From Cardinalis cardinalis (Eukaryota; Chordata; Aves; Passeriformes; Cardinalidae), in the NCBI GenBank assembly GCA_014549065.1, contig JACDOX010000016.1, forward strand, positions 8,399,933-8,463,932: a stretch of 64,000 nt of DNA, read 5' to 3'. Below, one piece after another: positions 47,796 through 61,460 of this stretch. The notes under the pieces were generated by a model. The model was given only the letters and a program-made list of their open reading frames with translations, had not been told where the DNA came from and did no database searches. How positions within the stretch are numbered: the first letter of the stretch is position 1; every line of letters begins with the position of its first letter. The position numbers and the translations under genes were made by a program.

Positions 47796-50700
47796 GAAAG
47801 TTCGCTGGTTTATGAAACAAAATCCCCTCACAGGAAGGAAAGAGCCTTCCTTCNTACAGCTGACCTAAAACACCATTATCTCTGCCATGCCTGGATGATC
47901 TTCCAAGCCCTCCTTAAAGGCTCATTTCTATGTCTGGCTTTCAACCCCTCAACCCTGAGCACTAAAGTGCTACAGCANGGGCTGAAATGTCCAACCCCAT
48001 GAGGCTCTAGCTTTCTCCTGGCAAACTCATCCTGGGTTTGCTATCTGCAGCATCACGTGGAAGAGACTCTGGGAGCAGAGCCCAAGCACTGCACGCAGCA
48101 CAACACAAACCAACCATTTGGGATCAAGAGCACATAATGGCTGCAAGCCTTACCCATGCTCTGATCCTTTAGGAATGGACAGCAAGAGGAAAAAACACAG
48201 ACCAGTGGGATCAGCCAATACCGTTGGGATTACACACTGAGGTTTTGTATTCAAACTGTGCTCAGCTGAAGCAGGGCTCTTTAAGGACCTAATCTCCGTG
48301 TGACTGTTCCCAGCACCAGCCGTGCCCCCGTGGATAACAGGGACTTAGGGAAGCAGCGTCATGACAGCCACGGTCTCAGGCNCACGGGCTGCAGCTCCAC
48401 TGTACTGATGCTGCCCTGGCCTCCTCTGAANGCCCAGATACTCCACACTTTCCCAAATGCCCCTCTGCTTGAGAGGCGTCTCCTCTCACTACGCACCCAG
48501 AGTTCATAAGGCAAAGAAGAAGTGATGAGACAGAGTTAAAGCACCATGTTTCAGGCTATTGGCTTAAATCCCCATCAGAACCCAGTGTGGGTACTGCTGA
48601 GCAGAGATGCAGACATCACCCACGCAACTCAACTGGATTCCAACACTCTTATCTGTCGTGGTTGTTTTGGGTCTTTTTCTGACACCAGTGTAGGAGAACA
48701 GCTGAAAGTTAGTGCTGTGTTAATGCAGAGTATGGTCAGAGGCAGGATAAAACACAGAGACATTCAGCAGTCACCTGGGCAATGCATTGTGATACCATAC
48801 CCATTCTGGAGCACNGGCTAAACTGCTCCTGGTTCCCATTCCCAGAATTCACCAGAATTTGCCTCACTTTTTAATGGTGCTCTGTGCACCTACCTCAGCA
48901 AGGGGTGGGGGCCAGCAGCACCCCTGCAGCAGTTCTGCTGGACTGGGTGGTGGGTCTTTCTCTCCACTGTGCAGCCATAGTAATACACAAAGTAGCTTGT
49001 TTNAAACATTCCCATTCCACTGCTGCAAGAGGAAAACTTTGTCCCAGAGCACAGGCTGCCACCTTCCAAACAAGGTCAGACACTGACCTCCTCCCCCATC
49101 GCCAATGACCTTATTAGCAGTGATCATGGTTCTAATAATATCCCGCATTGTAAGCAGGCCATCTGCNGTAACATTTCTCTACAAACTTGGGGAATTGCTT
49201 GATTTGAGCNTGCTCATGTACCAGCAAGCCAATTGTGCCCTCTCAGGAATATGCTTCTTCCTCACAGCTTTAAGTTAAATGTTGCAGAAAGGCACCTCCA
49301 GGTTGCAGCTTTCCAGCTTGGAGCTGAAGCANNCAGAGAACAGCTCCNAGCCATTCCCACGTGCTGGCTTCAGAGAGAGGAGGTAAAAACACAGAGTTAG
49401 TGCTTAATAATCCCTGACTCCAGCATCCAGCTCCTCTGACAGTGGAGACATCAAGTAACCATGTCACTGCAATCCTAAACCCAGGCCAAACACTAACCAG
49501 ACATTCAGAGAGCCAGATGCAAAAGCCAGGGCTCCCGAGAGATCAGCATTACTTTTGNGCCATGTACTTTCTGCTGTGTGGACAGCAGAAAGATTTTACT
49601 ATCCTAACACATTAGCTATGGTTAAGCTGAATACTTTCACTGCCATTACAGAACAGGGGGCTTTCCTAACAGGCAGGCAAGCTTACAAAACTAAGCATGT
49701 ACAATAGCTATTCCTTTTGAAGGAGCCAGGGTTTGAAATGCTTACTCAGTTAGGACACCTGTCTAAAACACCCAGAGCCTTGCTATTACAGCAGCTCAGC
49801 TACACTCAGCCTTCAAAGGCAATTTTTTTGTACTGCTCCTGTNAGGTCAAAAAGTGCAATTAGGCACAGAGACCGACATTACAACACTTTGAAGCAGTTT
49901 GCATCATCACAAGGCTCTGAAAGGTGGCTTTCCAAATCCTTGGTCTTTCCTCTAATCAAAAGACCGTCATCAGACATGGCATGAGGACTATAAGGGGTGA
50001 GGAAGGGGGTCAGTGCCTGGGTCCCTGCTGTTTTATGAACAGCAATAAAACAGTATTAATAANCCAGAAGTAAAACTGTGCCTGTATGGGGCAACATTCA
50101 CCCAAAGTCTTCAAAGCATTTATTTTAATACCAGCAAAACAGTATTTATAGGGGCAGAATTTCAAAGAGCTCAGTTCCTCACTTGGAAATCTAACCACTT
50201 ATTGAAATGCTCTGTGGGAGATGTCAGGCGATGGGCTCTCCAAAAAGCCTGGCACATCTTGTTTATATTTGTTTTAAAGCTTCTAAACAGCTCAATTACA
50301 TAAAAGCATGTTACTGCACCCTCCTTCGGAAGGGTGAACCAAGCTGCAGAAAGCTATTGTCAGCTAAGGGATTACATCAAACTGATGCTATGCCACCGAG
50401 GAAATCCGCCAACTCCACATGCTCCTTCAGTCACTCCCCTTGAAGGCATCTTTCACCACCTTCCCCCCAGCTCATTTTGCTGCCCTAATGCAATCAGGAG
50501 CATGAGAAGTCCCTAGGTAGTTTCATAGCCAAGCATCCTCTTTGCCCCAGACTCTGTCCAGGCACTGAGGCCTGTAGGTTTGGTGCTTCTATTTCAACCC
50601 CAGCGTCAGCTACTGCTACACATCAGGGCTGGAAAACATAATGTTTGAACTTCTTCCTAGAAGAATTTGGCAGTGCCACATTGTGCAACATGGCACCATT

Positions 50701-53700
50701 TGAGGTGCCAGAGCTCACTGTACACACACACACCCTTTTTGTGCTCCCTTGGCCAACTTCTGACTCACAGCAGGCAGAGCCAGCACTTGCTATCTGGGCC
50801 CAGCACCTCATCTCCTTCCTCCCTGTGCAGAGGAAGACCCTGGGGCTCACAGAGCATCCCCCTGCAGTTGTGCTGGGTCACAGGCACAGAGCTTGTGCTT
50901 GCAGATCCCAGCAGGCTTGTCAAGACTGCAAACTCAAGGTGTGCAAGCAAAGAAACTCCCAAAAGCCAAAGGTGGCAGAGCAAACAGCTCTCNCCCTTTA
51001 TGGACTGCCTGAGATGACCACTTCCCAGGCTCAAAACTTGATGCAACAGCTCACTCCAGCACAAGGAGCTCTTNGCTGCCTGCAGGAACTCTATAGCACT
51101 TAAAATCAGGCTTAAGCATTTTGCAGAACCAGAACCTTGGTCTGGAGGGCTTTGCCCTTCAAACAGGAAAGCAAGCCTCAGGAGCAGGAGGTGGCATGCC
51201 AGGGCCAGTGGAACATTGCTATATGCCCATAAAAGGTTTTAAAATGTATCAGCTTAAGCACACACAGAAGCTCAGAAGGGTTTAGAGTCAACATCCCAAA
51301 AGAATTCCTCTCCTGCTTTTTTAGGCAAGTGTGAGCAGCAGTCAGCACTTTACCATCATCTTCCCAACCAGAAACCCAAGGTTACTCTTGGCTAATATTA
51401 ATAATGTAAATGCTGCTGGCTTTACCCTTTGAGGATGGTGGTTTGCTCACACCACAGGGAGAAGAACAAGGCAACATGAGCTGCAGGCAGGAGCAGAGGC
51501 CCTGCATTGCCAGGGCTGGCTGGTGAGGAAAGGAGAGGAGAGGCTGGCAGCAAAACCCCACTGCTGAATTTGCTTGGCCCATCTCCCTAAAGAGGCTGGC
51601 CTCCAAATTGTGGTCTCAGGACGAGCNTGTGGGCACAGCTCTGCTTTCCAACATGTACAAGGGGAAAAGCACACCAGTCTGAGGCCCAAGGAAAAGCTGT
51701 AATCAATTAATAAGCTGCAAAAAGATGGACAAGGATGGTGTTCCTGTCCTTGCCCCTTGCACTGGGAGAGCTTCCCAACTTACCAGCGTGTGCCTACACC
51801 TCTGCCAGCCTCTTGAACCTGTCCCAGAAACACCACATGAAACTGGCACTCACACACAGGCAACAGCAAAGGCATCTGCTCCTGTGTGGGCAAGCCCTCA
51901 GGAGAAATGTGGGGTCAGGAGGTCTGGGGCACAGATGGCACCCTCCACCTACTGCACAGCAAATACCCAACCACCAAATATCCATCCTCTGCAGGAATAC
52001 GAGCAATGAGCNGAGAAGAGAGCATCCCTCCAGGGTAGCACCAGAACTAGACTATGCACCAGGAAACCTACAGATATCCCACCTTTCTTGCCATGTTACC
52101 ATGGACAACACCAAGCTTCCCAAAGCACACGTCCTTGTAAATGTAAAGGTCAAGACAGTGTTCCCTGCTGAGGCTGCTCAGACACAGAAAGACCTGGCAA
52201 GGATAAGGACAAGGCCAACCTCTTCACTCTCCATAACACACCTCAAAGATCACTTCCTTGCTTTAGAGCACAGACAAGAATTCCTGTCAAGGACTCTGCC
52301 TTACACCTTTGCAAATGGCTGTGAATAAGACCTTCCTAGATCTCCCTGTCTATTGCTGTCCTTGCAGCACAGTCCCCAGGTAACACCAGCCTGCTCCAGT
52401 TACACAAGTTCATCACCCAGCAGCTCTGCAGAGANCAGGACCAAGGGAATTCCAGCTGCTGGATTTTGTATTCTGTGCCTAAGGCTCTCTGTCCTCCTCC
52501 CAACCCTGCCACAGTGGCAGCAGCCACTGCTGCAACAGAGAAGCGAGGGGACAGCTCAGAGCAGCAACCTCCNACACCATGACTGCAAAACCCTCCAGTG
52601 CTCATCTGCCACAGTCAAAAAGTCACAGATAAATCAAATGAGACTACTGNGCCATCAGAGGAACCACTGGCTAATAGTAAACAAATCAAACATGCTGTGC
52701 ACAGACATCTGTCCCACAGAAAGATCAGCTAGGCAGATNAAAGGAAGAAGGTGTATCCTTTCCCTGGAAAGCTGAACACACCTAGGGAGGTCACACATCA
52801 TCTTCACATAACCAGCCTTAACCCCACAGAGAGAACCTGCAGTCCAGACAATGGGGCAGGCCTGGGAGATGCTCAGCACAGGTAGAGCCAGGTGAGCTTC
52901 TCCATCAGTGCTCTCCATCCCAAAGATGTGCCAAAAACTTCTGAAGACACTAGAGAGAGTATAGACAGCAAGAGTGCCAGTTAAATTCAACTGTGAAAAC
53001 ATGGAATTGTTGTAACCTATAGACACAAATGGATCAGGCCTAAATTATTTTCCCCCACAAGCTCTCCTATTCTCCTTGAAATACCAATTTACTTCAGAGA
53101 GAAATGCTAAGAGAAATATAGAAATTAAGAGAAAAAGAGAAATACAGTATTAACAGCTTTTATACATAAAATTGAGTATAAACACATTTTCCCCCACTTT
53201 AAGTTGTTTGATTTTTAAAAACAGTAGTTTTAAAAAGCACTGATGACATGCTGTAAGACACACCAGCATCCAGAGTGGACAGAAAGCTGCTGCAAATCTG
53301 CTGTTGCCACACAGGTAGGTGGCTTAATGACCAAGGAANAGTGGATGTTTGTCACACAGGTGACTTGGCTCAACATGTTCTTGTGGAATATTTACATCTC
53401 CATTACACTGAGCTGAGACACGGAGTCGGAATGTCTCCAAAAATATCACTATGGCTTTGTTTGCTCTCTTCTTCCTCTCTAAAAGCGTAACCATATGCTA
53501 AGTTTAGTGGGTGTTTTTAGTTGTTTCTTAATTTGGAGTTTATTTAAATTTTAAAAAAAATANATTTGATTGCCAACCAGTAAGTCAGAAATAATTCTAG
53601 TCAAGTCAGCATAAACCAGGTACAAATTACCATGAAAACTGTGAGGAACAGCCTCAGGTACATCAGTTTCAAGATCATATAGTACATCCATTGCCCAAGC

Positions 53701-56700
53701 AGTGTGAACTTCTCAGATTGCCTTGGGATTTTGAATATTATTACCAGAGAATAACACTTCTTTTAGAAAATAGACAATTTAGACAAAATTACTTTTAACT
53801 TCTTTTTATGCCTGTTCAGAGAAAACTTTTCACNTTTTTTTTATAGAGTACAGCTTTGAAACATGCAATAGTTTAACAGTGTTTTTCACATTACTCCCCC
53901 AAAGTCAGAATTCTTATTACTGAAATTTTTCACCCCACTATTTTCTGTCTCAAAATGCTCCCTGAAGCTTCAATTCACATTAACATTCAAAAAGAAAATT
54001 CAAAAATTTTGAAAACAGCAAAAAGCCCCAGCCCACACCTCACAAAGCTGCGTTTGTAAATTTTTTTTTACACTGAGGACTCAAGTCCTCAGTGCAGATA
54101 CCCAAACTGTGAGCAGTATAAATCAAAGCCTCTGTGAACACCTGATGTGCATTACCTACANATTTTTATAGAACATGTCACCATCTCCTAATGCCCCATC
54201 TCTCAGCTCTCTGCTCCATCAGTGCTCCAAAGATGATGCTTTTTTCCCTTCCTGACAACACCAAAAACTGNAAACAACCAATGACTTGCTGGCCAGGAAC
54301 TAAGAGTTGGACAAGCTCATATCCTGCCCCCAATCCAGCCTGAATAGGAAAGTTAATGACTTGATGAGCAGCCTACCAAAGTGCCAAAACAAAGCTTTGT
54401 AGGAATTGCCATGAGCCAGCAAAGCATGTCCCAGTCCTTACAAAAAGCACTGCCTCTGCATGGACAGTGCACACTGAGCCTGGGAGAGAGGCAATGAACA
54501 AACCCAGAGGCCACCCCAGTTTACAGGGATGACATGACATTCCTCTCCTTTGCTCAGAACACCTCTGAGGTGCCACAGGACCTGCCTAGGAGGTACCAGA
54601 GAGCACTGGGCACTGACCAGCAGCCNTTGTGGTCGCTTCTGGAAGCAGGGTGGCCCAGCAGAGCCAGCTCTTGGGCCTCTGGATTGCCCTGCAATCAAGC
54701 AGTGCAGACTCTCCTGCCATTCACACAAATTAATTCAGAGAACACTGCTTCCAGAATAACAAGGAGGGATGCATGAGTAGAGTGAGAGCTCTCTTGGCAT
54801 CTGATTCAAATAGCAGCTTCTTGCAAGGAACTATTTTTAAGTTTTCTATCAATCTGCTTGAGAAAGGTTCCTTCTGCTGCCTACAAATGTGCAANCTCCC
54901 CCTTCGAAGAAACACAGCTCAGGACAGCAAGATCCAGCCTTACACTTTCAACCTAATAAAGACCAGATATTTCACAACCAAAGCATTGCACATCACACAA
55001 CGTTCCTGCAGAAAATATTCTGGGGACCCCCACTTCAGCATCAGTGAGGGTCTCCATTAATTCAATGAGCCCTGTATGTTCTTCACAAGATTACAGGTAG
55101 CACACAGTTAGTTACCCGTGAAACAACCCACACTGAGGCACTCTGACTGCTTCTGGAAGCATCACTGCTTTTTCCACTGCATCAGGCGTGGAACTGCTAT
55201 AGGAGATTAAGGAAAAAGGGGGAAAAGGGCAATTCAGTAAGCTCTGGATGTTGCGCANGACCTCACAGTGAGGTGAAACCATTGTTTGCTGGGTTATCAG
55301 AAGTTCCTGTACGAAGGCATTGTTCAAGCTTAAGAGGTCTATGAGAGAAAAAAAACAAGCAACAGCAGCACACAATGGATGCAGATAAGCAACGTCTGAA
55401 CAAAGCCCTGGGCGGCTGCAAGACAACGGGAAAACTTATNAGCCACAAGCATCCTATATCCTGCCTCCAATAAAGCAACACAGATGTTCTGCTAATGCGG
55501 GGTGTGAAAAGACAAGAGAGCACTAAGCAGCTATTGAGCCCTCCACAGGAGAGAGGGCCGGTCTTCCACAGATGTTGGGCACAAAGACATCCACAGGATG
55601 GGCACAAAAAGCCTCTTAAAGTGTATGAGAATGTAACACCCCTCTGGTGACCGGTAAGGGTGGCCACCCTTATAGCCCTGAGCCCCTCAAGACCACTGCA
55701 AACAGTGCTTTGCAAACCCAGCTCTGGCCCAGGAACAGAATGACCATTGTTTGAGGGTTTGGTCCACAGGGGGTTATTTCCACTGGGAAATGCACGGCAT
55801 TAGACATGCACACACTCAGGCTGTAGCACTGGGGACCACAGCCCTCCATGGCACAGGGAAACAGGGCTCTGTCCTGAGAGCTGACGGATCCATGGGGCTG
55901 AAGAAGTGCTCCAAGACCCATTTTCTTGTCTGNAAAGAGGGGTGCAGAAACAGCCCCATCACCTTTGGCCAAAGTGCTCTGTATTTGGACTTCTCCTCAA
56001 GTACTTCCCAAAGACAGAGGTGTCAGCCCTCCATGAGGCTTTCCTAAGTCCAAAAAACCTGTTCTCTGGAAAATTCAGGCCATTTAACCAGCACATACTT
56101 GGGCATCTGCTACTGTGTCATGAGGAAACTGCAACCAGCACGTCATTTAACAGTCAGTTACACAGGAAATACTCTGAGCTGTAGAAGATCACACCCTACT
56201 CCTTCCCCTGGGTTTTTTGTCGGTGTTTTCTTAACATGGTGTTCCCCATCCCATCCCCACTGCTGAAGTGGGAGAAGTGTTTGCTCATACCAGTGGGTGG
56301 GATTTGAACCCAGCTGCCCATGGACTTGGTCCTGCTGTGCAGAGAGGGGCTGGCACAGCTGGGTGTGCAGCAAGAACTGCATTGCCAACAGCACTCATGG
56401 GGGAGTGTCACACACGGGGTGACAGCACAGCTCAGAGCCCAGCCAAGCTGAGTGGCTGCACTGGGACATCTCCCCAGGATGCTGCAAACCACCAGCAAGG
56501 GGCACAAAACTATCCTCCACAGCGTGACAGCCCTCCTTTCCATCCAGAGATAGACACTATAAAATGTGAAAATATTAATCTCTTCATTAAAAGTATCTGC
56601 ACTGCCACTGGCTACTATTCAAAAGTTTCAATGGCATAAAGAACATAATTTTTTCCCCCTTCAGTAAAAAAATATTTGTCTCTCATTGTCGGCAAACCAG

Positions 56701-57973
56701 CAATGTAAATGAACATTTGAAAGTCACTGTATAACTAAAGAGTCATTTCACATAATCAGATTAAAAAGAAAAAACCGAATGCAAACAGAAAACTTGAGCT
56801 TCTTGGAAAAAGAGNACAGAAATAAAAATATGAAGAAGCCACTAACAGGAACAAAATGGGTAAACCAGTGTTAGTCCAGATCCAGTCCTCGTCTGAACCT
56901 CTGCATANATAACTCTACCAGTTCTGTTACTCATTATGTTCATAAAAATAAATTCAAATNTTTTCAAGCAATAGTTGAAGTTCAAGAGAAAACTTATAAG
57001 ATTATAAAATTTTCCAGACTTTTTCTAGAAATCTTAACAGGTTGATTACTTTGGTCAAAACATTAAACACAATGTCAAGAATTCTCATCTGCTATCAGTT
57101 ATCCANATGGTCTCAGAGTAAAAAATACTTTTGAGGAGTCATACATTTGGGAAAAAGAAAAAAAAAAGTGGATCTTCCTTTCCCAATAGCCACAGTGAAG
57201 TGAGGCCAGAAAGAGATGCCCACATCCCTCTCCTGTGAGCCCCTCCANTCCTCTCCCTGACTCACAGTCCAGCTCTTTGGCATTTTTGAAAGTCATCCCT
57301 GGAACTCCAGCAGAGACAAGCCACCAAGAGCTATTTACTGCCTCCAAATTCGACTCTGCAAGGATAAGCANCAACCTCAGGCTCAGCCATAGCTCCAACA
57401 GGCCTGGCAGAGCCACTGAGTTCGCGTTTCCCAAGCAGAAAGCACTTCCCAATGACCATTTCTGGAAATGTTGTTCTCCAAATATTTTGGCTGGTCCACA
57501 TCTACAGGACAACCTTAAAGTGCATTTGCAACTCTGTCTCCAGGAAATACATGTAAAGCTGATTCATTATCTTAAAATGCTGCTTTCATTTTTGCTCATT
57601 AAAAACACATTTCAGATCCCTGCACCAAATGCACAGCTGACGTGATCTGGACACTCAAAACTGGATTTCAGTTCTCTCTATTATCTTATTTCATTTGCTG
57701 CCCACAGCCTGTGTTCTCTGCTTCAGGGACAGCTATATCGGACCTGAGTACCACTGCAAAATGCCCTGGATAAAATCCTCTCTCCCTGCAATGCCTGGCA
57801 CTCCAGGCAATGGCACCCCGAGTCAGACTCAGCCTGGATTTCAGGAGCAGCATCCTCCCTGCAGACACAGAGCAACAAACAGCTGTTCTGCACATCCCAC
57901 ACCCCTGCCTGAGCCACTGGGAAGGGAAACAAAAACAAGGCAGCTTAGGCAATGCACGCGTTACAGTCCTCAC

Positions 57974-58147
57974 CTTTAGGGAGTCAAAGCAGGCAATAAC
58001 TCGACCATTTTCCACATGGCAACTCCGTGACGGATGGGCGAACTTGCACTCTGCATCAGACCGAGAACAAGTCCCTCTCTGAAACTCTCGACACACTTCT
58101 AACGTCAGCCATTTTGTATCACGAACCAGGGACACGTTTACAGCCAT
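57974..58147 (-). CDS. MBNL3: MBNL3 first coding exon (zinc finger 1)
   Basis: This exon encodes 58 residues, starting MAVNVSLVRDTKWLTLEV and ending CFDSLK. Zinc finger 1 is C-X7-C-X6-C-X3-H (CREFQRGTC...CKFAH). The last cysteine-containing segment (ACFDSLK) supplies the first cysteine of zinc finger 2, which is completed by the next exon. The start was set at the ATG ending at 58147, which has G at +4; an in-frame TTG four codons upstream is not a credible start. The donor reads AAG/GTGAGG, and the exon ends in phase 0. The N-terminus RDTKWLTLEVCREFQRGTCSR is nearly invariant across MBNL1-3. This exon normally also carries a long 5' UTR, so its transcribed part should extend to higher coordinates. 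Confidence 0.96.
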
Positions 58148-58808
58148 ATTAAAAAACAAAAATTAAAATGCAAGCAATCGCACCCTTCCTCAGGGTAATG
58201 TTTACTGCTGATCTTCTTTTTTCTTCTTTTTTTTTAAAAAAAGGGTAAAAAAGTGAATTCAAGTTAAACGTGAAGAAATAACTAACTTGTTGCTTTGGTA
58301 AAACTCCTATTCATCAGCACTTAGGTTTTCATTTAAGTCAAATCGTGTTTCTTTAAACAAGAATTAAACATAAAGCCAATCATAAAATAGAAATCTTATC
58401 AGAACAACTGAAAATCAAATTAGAGGCCAGCTCCTAAAAGTGCAATTGTAGAAGTTAAAATACAAGTGTTATATTTTGTGCCACTGCCAAAGTTACTTGC
58501 AAATAACTGGCAGACTTTCAAAAGAATTCTGTGCTCTCCAGTTAATGGTTTCAATTATTCTTGCAAAAAGCATATGCTGCTGGCAGCACTTCAGTTTGTG
58601 GAATGGTCTCGGTCCTTGGGGAGAAAACTTCGGGTTTGTATTTTTTTTTCCTTCTATTTCTTGCTTCTAAAAATTATGGTTCACGAGCATCAAAACAGGC
58701 AAAAGGATGTCTGAATTTTTTTTTCCTCTTTCTTTTCTTTTAAATATTTGCTACATAGTCGGGGGAAGGAAAAAATAAAATGGCTGAGCAAACTGCGTGT
58801 AAATGGGG
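58148..58808 (-). other. MBNL3: Probable MBNL3 5' UTR and leader sequence
   Basis: AT-rich sequence directly upstream of the ATG. On the minus strand, the 100 nt before the start contain no upstream ATG, and U-rich runs precede AATATGG. No good splice acceptor lies close to the ATG (the nearest AGs are preceded by purines), so the first coding exon probably extends well upstream as a long leader. Pyrimidine and purine runs at 58212-58245 and 58715-58740 are low-complexity. Confidence 0.5.
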
Positions 58809-59118
58809 NNNNNNNNNNNNNNNNNNNNNNNNNNNNNNNNNNNNNNNNNNNNNNNNNNNNNNNNNNNNNNNNNNNNNNNNNNNNNNNNNNNNNNNNNNNN
58901 NNNNNNNNNNNNNNNNNNNNNNNNNNNNNNNNNNNNNNNNNNNNNNNNNNNNNNNNNNNNNNNNNNNNNNNNNNNNNNNNNNNNNNNNNNNNNNNNNNNN
59001 NNNNNNNNNNNNNNNNNNNNNNNNNNNNNNNNNNNNNNNNNNNNNNNNNNNNNNNNNNNNNNNNNNNNNNNNNNNNNNNNNNNNNNNNNNNNNNNNNNNN
59101 NNNNNNNNNNNNNNNNNN
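58809..59118. other. Assembly gap (310 N)
   Basis: Unknown bases between the leader sequence and a CpG island. The gap most likely hides the GC-rich core promoter and transcription start of MBNL3. All open frames reported across it are artefacts. Confidence 0.98.
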
Positions 59119-59330
59119 CGCGCTGCGCATGGGAGGCGGCGCCGGCCAATGGCGCTCGCCGTTACAGCGGCACCCGCGGGCAGCCGACCAATAGCAGAGC
59201 CCGTTTCATAGCGCCGCGGTGGGCGCCGCAGCCCCGGGACCCTCAGGGCCAGCCCCGACTCCACAGCGGCGGGGGCTGCGCCCCGCGAGCCCTCCCGGAA
59301 TACCGGGGAATACTCTGCTCTACAATATTA
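59119..59330 (-). promoter_or_regulatory. MBNL3: CpG island with CCAAT doublet, probable MBNL3 promoter
   Basis: About 200 bp of GC-rich sequence with dense CpG (GGAGGCGGCGCCGGCC, AGCGCCGCGGTGGGCGCCGC). Two CCAAT boxes, at 59146-59150 and 59188-59192, lie 42 bp apart in the same orientation on the plus strand, that is ATTGG on the gene's strand. NF-Y sites of this kind usually lie 40-100 bp upstream of a start site, which would put an MBNL3 start in the adjacent gap. No TATA box is seen. Divergent transcription of the plus strand is also possible. Confidence 0.6.
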
Positions 59331-61349
59331 TTTGTTTTAAATTAACATTAACTAGCCCATCCCTTTTCTGTAAGAAACGTTGAGCCAGGGAGAGCAGCCG
59401 GTGGCTGTGTTACATGCCGGGCTCCTGCTCGGCCCTTCCAAGGTGTTCCATCAAACCATGCCCAGCGCGGGGCTGCTCCTGTGATGGCTCTGGAGACAAA
59501 CGGCCGGCTCGCAGCCGCTCCTCCATGGATTCAGAGCCTACAGAACTAAGAGCAAACCCGACAGGGAAACCTAAGCCACACACACACACACGGAAAAAAT
59601 TAACTCATTGCTCACAGCTGTAGTTTTCCACCAGACCAAAGGCAACTCGAATTACTCTGACTCCAGCAACTCGTGTTATACAACAAACAACTTTCAATGC
59701 ATTCCAGTTGAAGGCTTCCTTGGCATCCACTAAAATGTTAAGCTGTCTCTAGAGTCTCCCATTCTAATATTAGCTGTACCATTGCTGCCTGATAGGACTG
59801 GGCCGTTTCCAAGTTCCCAAAATCCAGCCCTTCATCTTCCTAAAGTACGAGCGTCCACTTTTGCAAACATTTGACAGGCGCGGGATGTTGCCTGTGTGAC
59901 TGCTATTAAGATTTCAAGCTTTCGTAGGAGAAGAGCCTTCAACTACAAAAAAAGGAAGCTTAAATTCCTCTTTCATTATTGGTGTGTTATTGCAATTACA
60001 CTGATCAGTAACTGAAACCTACTGGAGCTGGAAACAATGGAAACAATGCTACCAAGGAAGAAGTGTGGGAAGAGGCTGTCATCAGCAGCAGGGGGTGGGG
60101 CACAGAGGCTGTTTGATTCACAGATCGAATTATTTCAATTTAGAAAAAACAACACTCGTTAAACCTACACTGCAAGTACTTTCTAGGCTTAATTAGGCTC
60201 AAGTTGATAACAAAACCTGCCCAGATCCCTGCAATCCAGCTTGAGGTACCATCCCAAAGCTTGGTCTGACCCATGCTTCTGGAAGGACCTTTGCATTTTT
60301 GCACATCAGATGGGGAACAGACACTGCAACGTCATATTTGTTAAGNGTGTTTTAAACTTCAAAGAGAAGGAAAAAAGGCACACCTAACCATGCTCGTGTC
60401 TTTTGGGTTTTGTAAAGAAGAGTTGCTCTAAATCAATTCCAATTTTGCAAATAGGGCAAATTTATACANGAATCCCATTCACTGATATGTGGGCTCCCTG
60501 TTCATATGAGCTCAGAAAGCAAAAGAAAGGGAAAGATGGGCAGAAACCTTCTGCAGGGAGCTAAGGACTAGCTGGGTGCAGCTCTTAAGAACGAGCTAGA
60601 ACAGGTCAGATATGGGTGGGGATTAGAAAGAATGCACTCTCAGAAGTTCTTCCGAGAAGACTGAAATACATCTTGTGGATTAAGTGCCTATTCCACAGCT
60701 TCAGACTCCCAAGGGAAGTGAGGGTCTCTTAATGCTGGGGATAGAACATGATGGGTCTGACTTAACACATAGTTACACCAAACAGCAAGATGTCCTAACA
60801 GTGTAGTAACATTTGCCTTCCCAGCCCCTGAACCTCAGGAAATCCCAATGTAACAAACCAAACGCTGATCTTGCTCTTAAGCCATGCAGCTCAGGATCAC
60901 ACACTGCCCACAGGTACATGGCTGCACTAAACTGCTCAGTCCTCAAAATGAAGGGCATCATGTTAATGAAAGGTAAATCAAATGAATTCTACAAAACATT
61001 AAACTACAAATATCAAAACATTCAGATACATGTAACACGGTGGATATTTTTCTTTACAACTCCTGGGGGAAGAAACAAATTAACTGATGGAAATTGCCCC
61101 TGCACCACACCCTGCAGAAGGGCACACTCATCTGTGCAACATTCAAGAGACAAGAAATTTTCTGTGCTGTGGAAACAACCCCACCTCCCTGCAGAAGGAT
61201 TGACTCATCTCAGACCCTGGCACTAGAGCTCCTGTACTGGAGGGATCCAAATTAATGAATATATTTTCATACCACAATTCTGCAGCCTGCGAGGCACCTG
61301 GCAGAGCACTGCAGCAGCACACACTGCCCCATCACTTGTTTGCTGGGCA

Positions 61350-61460
61350 CTCAGGAGAGCAGTTAAGCACATGCTTAACTCTGAGNATGCCAACAATCTT
61401 TCTGGGAAGAAAATCTGAAGCATGTACTTAAGTGCTTTGCTGAATCAGGGCCTAAATAAA
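61350..61460. repeat. Possible ancient interspersed repeat fragment
   Basis: GTTAAGCACATGCTTAACT, then a spacer, then TTAAGTGCTTTGCTGAATCA and GGGCCTAAAT. These words are typical of an old repeat found widely in reptile and bird genomes; a related piece lies at 20298-20350. Family not assigned. Confidence 0.45.

Larger units (their letters stand above)
32167..57973 (-). other. MBNL3: MBNL3 intron 1 (25.8 kb)
   Basis: The largest intron lies between the zinc-finger 1 and zinc-finger 2 exons. Long first coding introns are usual for MBNL genes. It has two local tandem duplications (47265-47320 and 47436-47795). No nested gene was recognised on either strand; the longest frames (for example 51735-52328) have no family features. 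AT-rich stretches (53030-54180 and 56560-57100) may contain old repeats that I cannot name. Confidence 0.75.
6238..58147 (-). other. MBNL3: MBNL3 gene, coding extent
   Basis: Span from the initiating ATG to the more distal of two possible stop codons. MBNL proteins bind YGCY motifs in pre-mRNA through paired CCCH zinc fingers and control alternative splicing, RNA localisation and polyadenylation; MBNL3 is the paralogue linked to muscle precursor cells and is described as opposing terminal differentiation (family knowledge). Nine coding exons were read directly from the minus strand; every one is bounded by AG and GT, and all phases agree (phase 0 through the 54-nt exon, then phase 1 after the 151-nt exon). 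Residue counts are 58, 55, 67, 79, 18, 50 plus one base, 12, 31 plus two bases, and 6. The linker and tail peptides favour MBNL3 over MBNL1 and MBNL2. Confidence 0.95.

Noticed and set aside
51735..52328. 197-codon plus-strand frame in intron 1
   Set aside because: It contains an N, has no recognisable motif and no splice-site context. Frames of this length are expected in 25 kb of moderate-GC intron.
57686..58159. Longer frame including four residues before MAVNVS and read-through after CFDSLK
   Set aside because: The upstream start would be TTG, not ATG. The 3' part runs through the GTGAGG donor into intron 1.
58690..59345. Several open frames spanning the large N run
   Set aside because: They are open only because unknown bases cannot contain stops.
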